Assembly (NCBI GenBank): GCA_018663485.1
Contig: JABJQI010000067.1
Coordinates: forward strand, 1-9,636
Reading direction: 5' to 3'
DNA from: Opitutia bacterium
GTDB taxonomy: Bacteria; Verrucomicrobiota; Verrucomicrobiia; Opitutales; Coraliomargaritaceae
Length of the DNA stretch: 9,636 nucleotides
Both the position numbers and the translations under genes were made by a program. Shown here in pieces: positions 7,296 to 9,636 of the stretch (its first letter is position 1; the number at the start of each line of letters is the position of its first letter). The notes under the pieces were generated by a model. The model did not search any database, was not told the origin of the DNA, and saw nothing but the letters and a program-made list of their open reading frames with translations.

Positions 7296-8816
7296 CTATT
7301 TCTGGCGGTTCTGCTTGCGGCGCTCTTGCTGGCGCTTCAACTGCTTTGCTTCCCACTCAGGGTCGAAGTTGGGATTCGCGACCGGCACCCCGGCTCCAAC
7401 CTTGGCAAAGTAGGCATGCATTTGCTGCTGTAAATCGGATGCCAGTTCCGGCTGTGCCGTTGCTAGATTTGTCAATTCTCCTGGATCATCCTTCAAGTTG
7501 TAGAGTTCGACCGTTTCATATTCGTAAGATTCCACGAGCTTCCAATCCCCCACACGAATCGCGCTGCCAGGCACGAAACCAGTGCCGTGATATTGGGGGT
7601 AGTGCCAAACCAAGGGGTCTTCGCGCTGAAGTTCGCTCACCGAACCTTCAACCAATGGCTTCAAGCTCACACTGTCCAGATGCAACTCAGGACGTAGCGG
7701 CAGGCCACAGAAATCGAGAATCGTGGCAAAGAAATCAGTCACCACGACTGGCTCGGAATGGACCGTTCCGGAACCGGCTCCATCGGGCGCTCGCAGGATA
7801 TACGGCACACGAATACCGCCCTCATAGGTGTAGCCTTTGCCAGCACGCAGCGGCAATGCGGAAGACGGCCCGACGCGCGTCTTGCCGCCGGTAAGGCTTC
7901 CGTTATCGCCGGTAAAGAGGATGAGTGTGTTGTCATCCAGCCCCTCAGCCTTCAAGGCCGCGAGCAAGCGACCGACGTTTTCGTCCATCGCATGCACCAT
8001 CGAGGCGTAAGCCGGATTGTCCTGTCGCGCGCGGGAGCGCTCGTATTCTCGCTGCACATAGTCCCCTCCCTCTTGCGCAGGCAAGGAGGCTAACTTCTTT
8101 TGGTAGTGATCGAGATGCCGCTCACAGGCTTGAATCGGCGTGTGGACGGTGTAAAACGACAGGTAGAGCAGGAAGGGTTTGTTCGCCTCGCGCTCCTTCA
8201 CCAGGCGGATCGCCTCGCTGGTCAAATAGTCGGGCAGGTAGGTGCCCTCCGCTACCTTGGGCAGCCTTGGGTTTTTCCATGGCGCGTAGTAGCCTCCCTT
8301 GGGACCGCCGCTTGAATACCCACCAATGTTGACATCAAAGCCCTGCGCCTCCGGCCAAAAGGCAGCCGACTCACCGAGGTGCCACTTGCCGAGAAACCAG
8401 GTGCTGTAGCCTGCCTCTTTCAGCGCTTCGGCAATCGTTACTTCCTCGAGCGGTAGATCATTGTTGATCGCCGGCCCGAGCAGCTTGTGGTTCTTCGGCA
8501 TCACACCGGGAATCCAGTCGGTAATGTTGACCTCGCTGCGACAGGGATTCTTCCCCGTCATCAACGCCGCCCGCGTCGGACTGCAGACCGGGTGTGCAGC
8601 ATAAGCATCCGTAAAGCGCACGCCACGCTCAGCCAAGGCATCGATGTTTGGCGTCTCGTAAAAACTGCTGCCGTAGGCACCGATATCCATCGCACCAAGG
8701 TCATCGATCAAAACCACCACAACGTTCGGTGGCGTGTCCGGTTTTCCATAAACGGGAACCTGTGAAAACAACAGCGCAGAAAGAAGCGCCAGTGATGTTG
8801 ATTGGATTAATTTCAT
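7296..8816 (-). CDS. secreted S1-family sulfatase (arylsulfatase-like)
   Basis: A 506-residue exported enzyme that hydrolyses sulfate esters, here most likely on a polysaccharide or its oligomers. Residues 1-24 are a signal peptide. The N-terminal core has VVLIDDLGAMDIGAYG (34-49) with metal ligands Asp38 and Asp39. The modification signature CSPTRAALMTG (78-88) follows, where Cys78 must become formylglycine for activity. Next come GKWHLG (143-148), FTGDNG (301-306, metal ligands Asp304 and Asn305) and GKGYTYEGGIRVP (326-338). The C-terminal subdomain holds AIRVGDWKLVE and LYNLKDDPGELTNLA, as in the family. It ends in a lysine/arginine-rich helix (about 488-506). All expected active-site residues are present and the length is normal. 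A maturase for the cysteine must lie elsewhere. The start is one base after the stop of the preceding sulfatase, so translation is probably coupled. Confidence 0.96.
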   Translation of the reverse strand: MKLIQSTSLALLSALLFSQVPVYGKPDTPPNVVVVLIDDLGAMDIGAYGSSFYETPNIDALAERGVRFTDAYAAHPVCSPTRAALMTGKNPCRSEVNITDWIPGVMPKNHKLLGPAINNDLPLEEVTIAEALKEAGYSTWFLGKWHLGESAAFWPEAQGFDVNIGGYSSGGPKGGYYAPWKNPRLPKVAEGTYLPDYLTSEAIRLVKEREANKPFLLYLSFYTVHTPIQACERHLDHYQKKLASLPAQEGGDYVQREYERSRARQDNPAYASMVHAMDENVGRLLAALKAEGLDDNTLILFTGDNGSLTGGKTRVGPSSALPLRAGKGYTYEGGIRVPYILRAPDGAGSGTVHSEPVVVTDFFATILDFCGLPLRPELHLDSVSLKPLVEGSVSELQREDPLVWHYPQYHGTGFVPGSAIRVGDWKLVESYEYETVELYNLKDDPGELTNLATAQPELASDLQQQMHAYFAKVGAGVPVANPNFDPEWEAKQLKRQQERRKQNRQK

Positions 8817-8817
8817 C

Positions 8818-9636
8818 TCAAAATAGTTTTAATTGTGCGAACCGCGTGTGTCCCCTGCCCCCGGTCACCTGTGACCTGTCCTCTGTCCCAATCTCCAGTG
8901 TGTCATCAAATTCAGCTTGCAGCTCCTGCAGGGCTGCCCAGCACTTGCGCAGGGTCTCTGCGTATTCGGGATTATCGGCCAGGTTCTGCATTTCGTGAGG
9001 ATCTTCCTGCAAATCAAACAGCAAGGTCGCATCGGCCGTGGGATAATGAATCAACTTATAGCGATCCAAACGCACCATCCGTTGCTTATCCCGATAGGCA
9101 CCGTAAATCGCCGGGTATTGAATGATCCGCTCGCCACGGACCAAAGGCAACAGGCTCTTGAAATCCACCTCTGCAGGGATCTCACGCCCCGCCAACTCAA
9201 GCGTGGTTGGCATCACATCCTGTAGATAAACCGGCGTTGTAATTTCCTTAGCTTGGGGAATGCCCGGACCGCTCAGAATCAATGGCGCGCGCATGCTGTG
9301 TTCAAACATGTTCTGCTTGCCCATCAAGCCGTGTTGGCCAACGGCCAGTCCGTGATCGGCAGTAAACAGGATCACGGTGTTGTCGGCTTTCCCGGAGGCC
9401 TCCAGAGCCTCTAGGATACGGCCAATCTGAGCATCCATGTGGGTGATGATCGCGTAATATTCCTGCAGGTTGACTTTGACCGAGTAATCCGTGCGCGGAA
9501 ACGGTGCCAGACGCTCGACGCGCAGGCCACGTGGTGAGCCCATTTCCTTGTTATAGGGATATTCGGGCAGCGCATTGACAGACACCTCGATAGAATCCAG
9601 CGGATAGCGGTCGACGTATTCCTTCAGTGCCTGACG
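8818..9636 (-). CDS. sulfatase, C-terminal 272 residues (5' end beyond the window)
   Basis: The reading frame is open from the right edge, beginning RQALKEYVDRYPL, so this is the second half of a longer sulfatase whose CxPxR site lies outside. The GTG at 9585 is an internal codon, not a convincing start. Seen here are YYAIITHMDAQIGRIL (60-75), LFTADHGLAVGQHGLMGK (90-107) with metal ligands Asp94 and His95 and a conserved Lys107, then RAPLILSGPGIP (116-127). The C-terminal subdomain follows (RLDRYKLIHY, LFDLQEDPHEMQNLADN). The DHG and GQHG...K pattern differs from the DNG of the neighbouring sulfatase, so the two belong to different subfamilies and may attack different sulfate positions. The last ~20 residues are encoded partly by a degenerate heptamer array and do not look like normal sulfatase sequence. 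Confidence 0.95.
   Translation of the reverse strand, partial: RQALKEYVDRYPLDSIEVSVNALPEYPYNKEMGSPRGLRVERLAPFPRTDYSVKVNLQEYYAIITHMDAQIGRILEALEASGKADNTVILFTADHGLAVGQHGLMGKQNMFEHSMRAPLILSGPGIPQAKEITTPVYLQDVMPTTLELAGREIPAEVDFKSLLPLVRGERIIQYPAIYGAYRDKQRMVRLDRYKLIHYPTADATLLFDLQEDPHEMQNLADNPEYAETLRKCWAALQELQAEFDDTLEIGTEDRSQVTGGRGHTRFAQLKLF
8848..8889. repeat. six degenerate 7-bp repeats at the sulfatase 3' end
   Basis: Read on the minus strand, 42 bases split cleanly into GGGACAG, AGGACAG, GTCACAG, GTGACCG, GGGGCAG and GGGACAC. The consensus is GGGACAG. The array is in frame with the sulfatase and encodes the residues GTEDRSQVTGGRGH close to its C-terminus. From memory, similar short purine-rich heptad-type tracts recur in some PVC genomes, but I cannot verify that here. 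Confidence 0.6.

Noticed and set aside
7169..7894. 241-codon plus-strand open frame across the hydrolase and sulfatase genes
   Set aside because: It is antisense to two well-supported genes and has no plausible protein features.
8863..8876. GGTCAC-2-GTGACC inverted repeat as an operator or hairpin
   Set aside because: It lies within coding sequence and is better explained by the heptamer array that contains it.

Overview
The window looks like part of a carbohydrate-utilisation locus from a marine-type member of the PVC group, most likely Verrucomicrobiota. The reasons are two S1-type sulfatases, a secreted glycoside hydrolase, a multidomain acetylesterase, a protein with a PEP-CTERM sorting signal, a TRAP transporter of the sugar-acid type, and no clear Shine-Dalgarno sequence before any start. 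The phylum is inferred from gene content and style only; no marker gene is present.

All seven recognisable genes and one small open frame lie on the minus strand, so transcription runs from the right edge to the left. In that order: the C-terminal part of a sulfatase (8818-9636, runs off the right edge); a complete secreted sulfatase (7296-8816, 1 nt after it); a secreted GH-A-like glycoside hydrolase (5743-7290, 5 nt after that); a small open frame overlapping its end (5400-5759); a 107-bp regulatory gap with three perfect 20-bp tandem repeats and a palindrome; a 250-aa PEP-CTERM protein (4540-5292); a 990-aa secreted sialate-O-acetylesterase-like protein (1425-4397); a gap with a 30-bp near-perfect palindrome; a TRAP solute-binding protein (dctP, 284-1306); and the start of its small permease (dctQ, 1-284, runs off the left edge).

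A plausible joint role is outside-to-inside breakdown of a sulfated, acetylated, probably uronate-containing polysaccharide. The sulfatases and esterase remove substituents, the glycoside hydrolase cuts the chain, and the TRAP system imports an acidic sugar. The substrate itself cannot be read from the sequence.

The least ordinary feature is an N-terminal module of about 180 residues that I do not recognise. It is shared by the PEP-CTERM protein and the acetylesterase, with a probable truncated third copy in the small open frame at 5400-5759. Two palindromes close to ATGTAAACGTTTACAT, one before the PEP-CTERM gene and one before dctP, suggest a shared LacI-family-type regulator. Other oddities are the 20-bp tandem repeats, a run of six degenerate heptamers encoding the tail of the partial sulfatase, and a G8 tract at the module boundary in the esterase gene. 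There is no RNA gene, CRISPR array or insertion sequence that I can support, and no gene-free stretch longer than about 150 bp.
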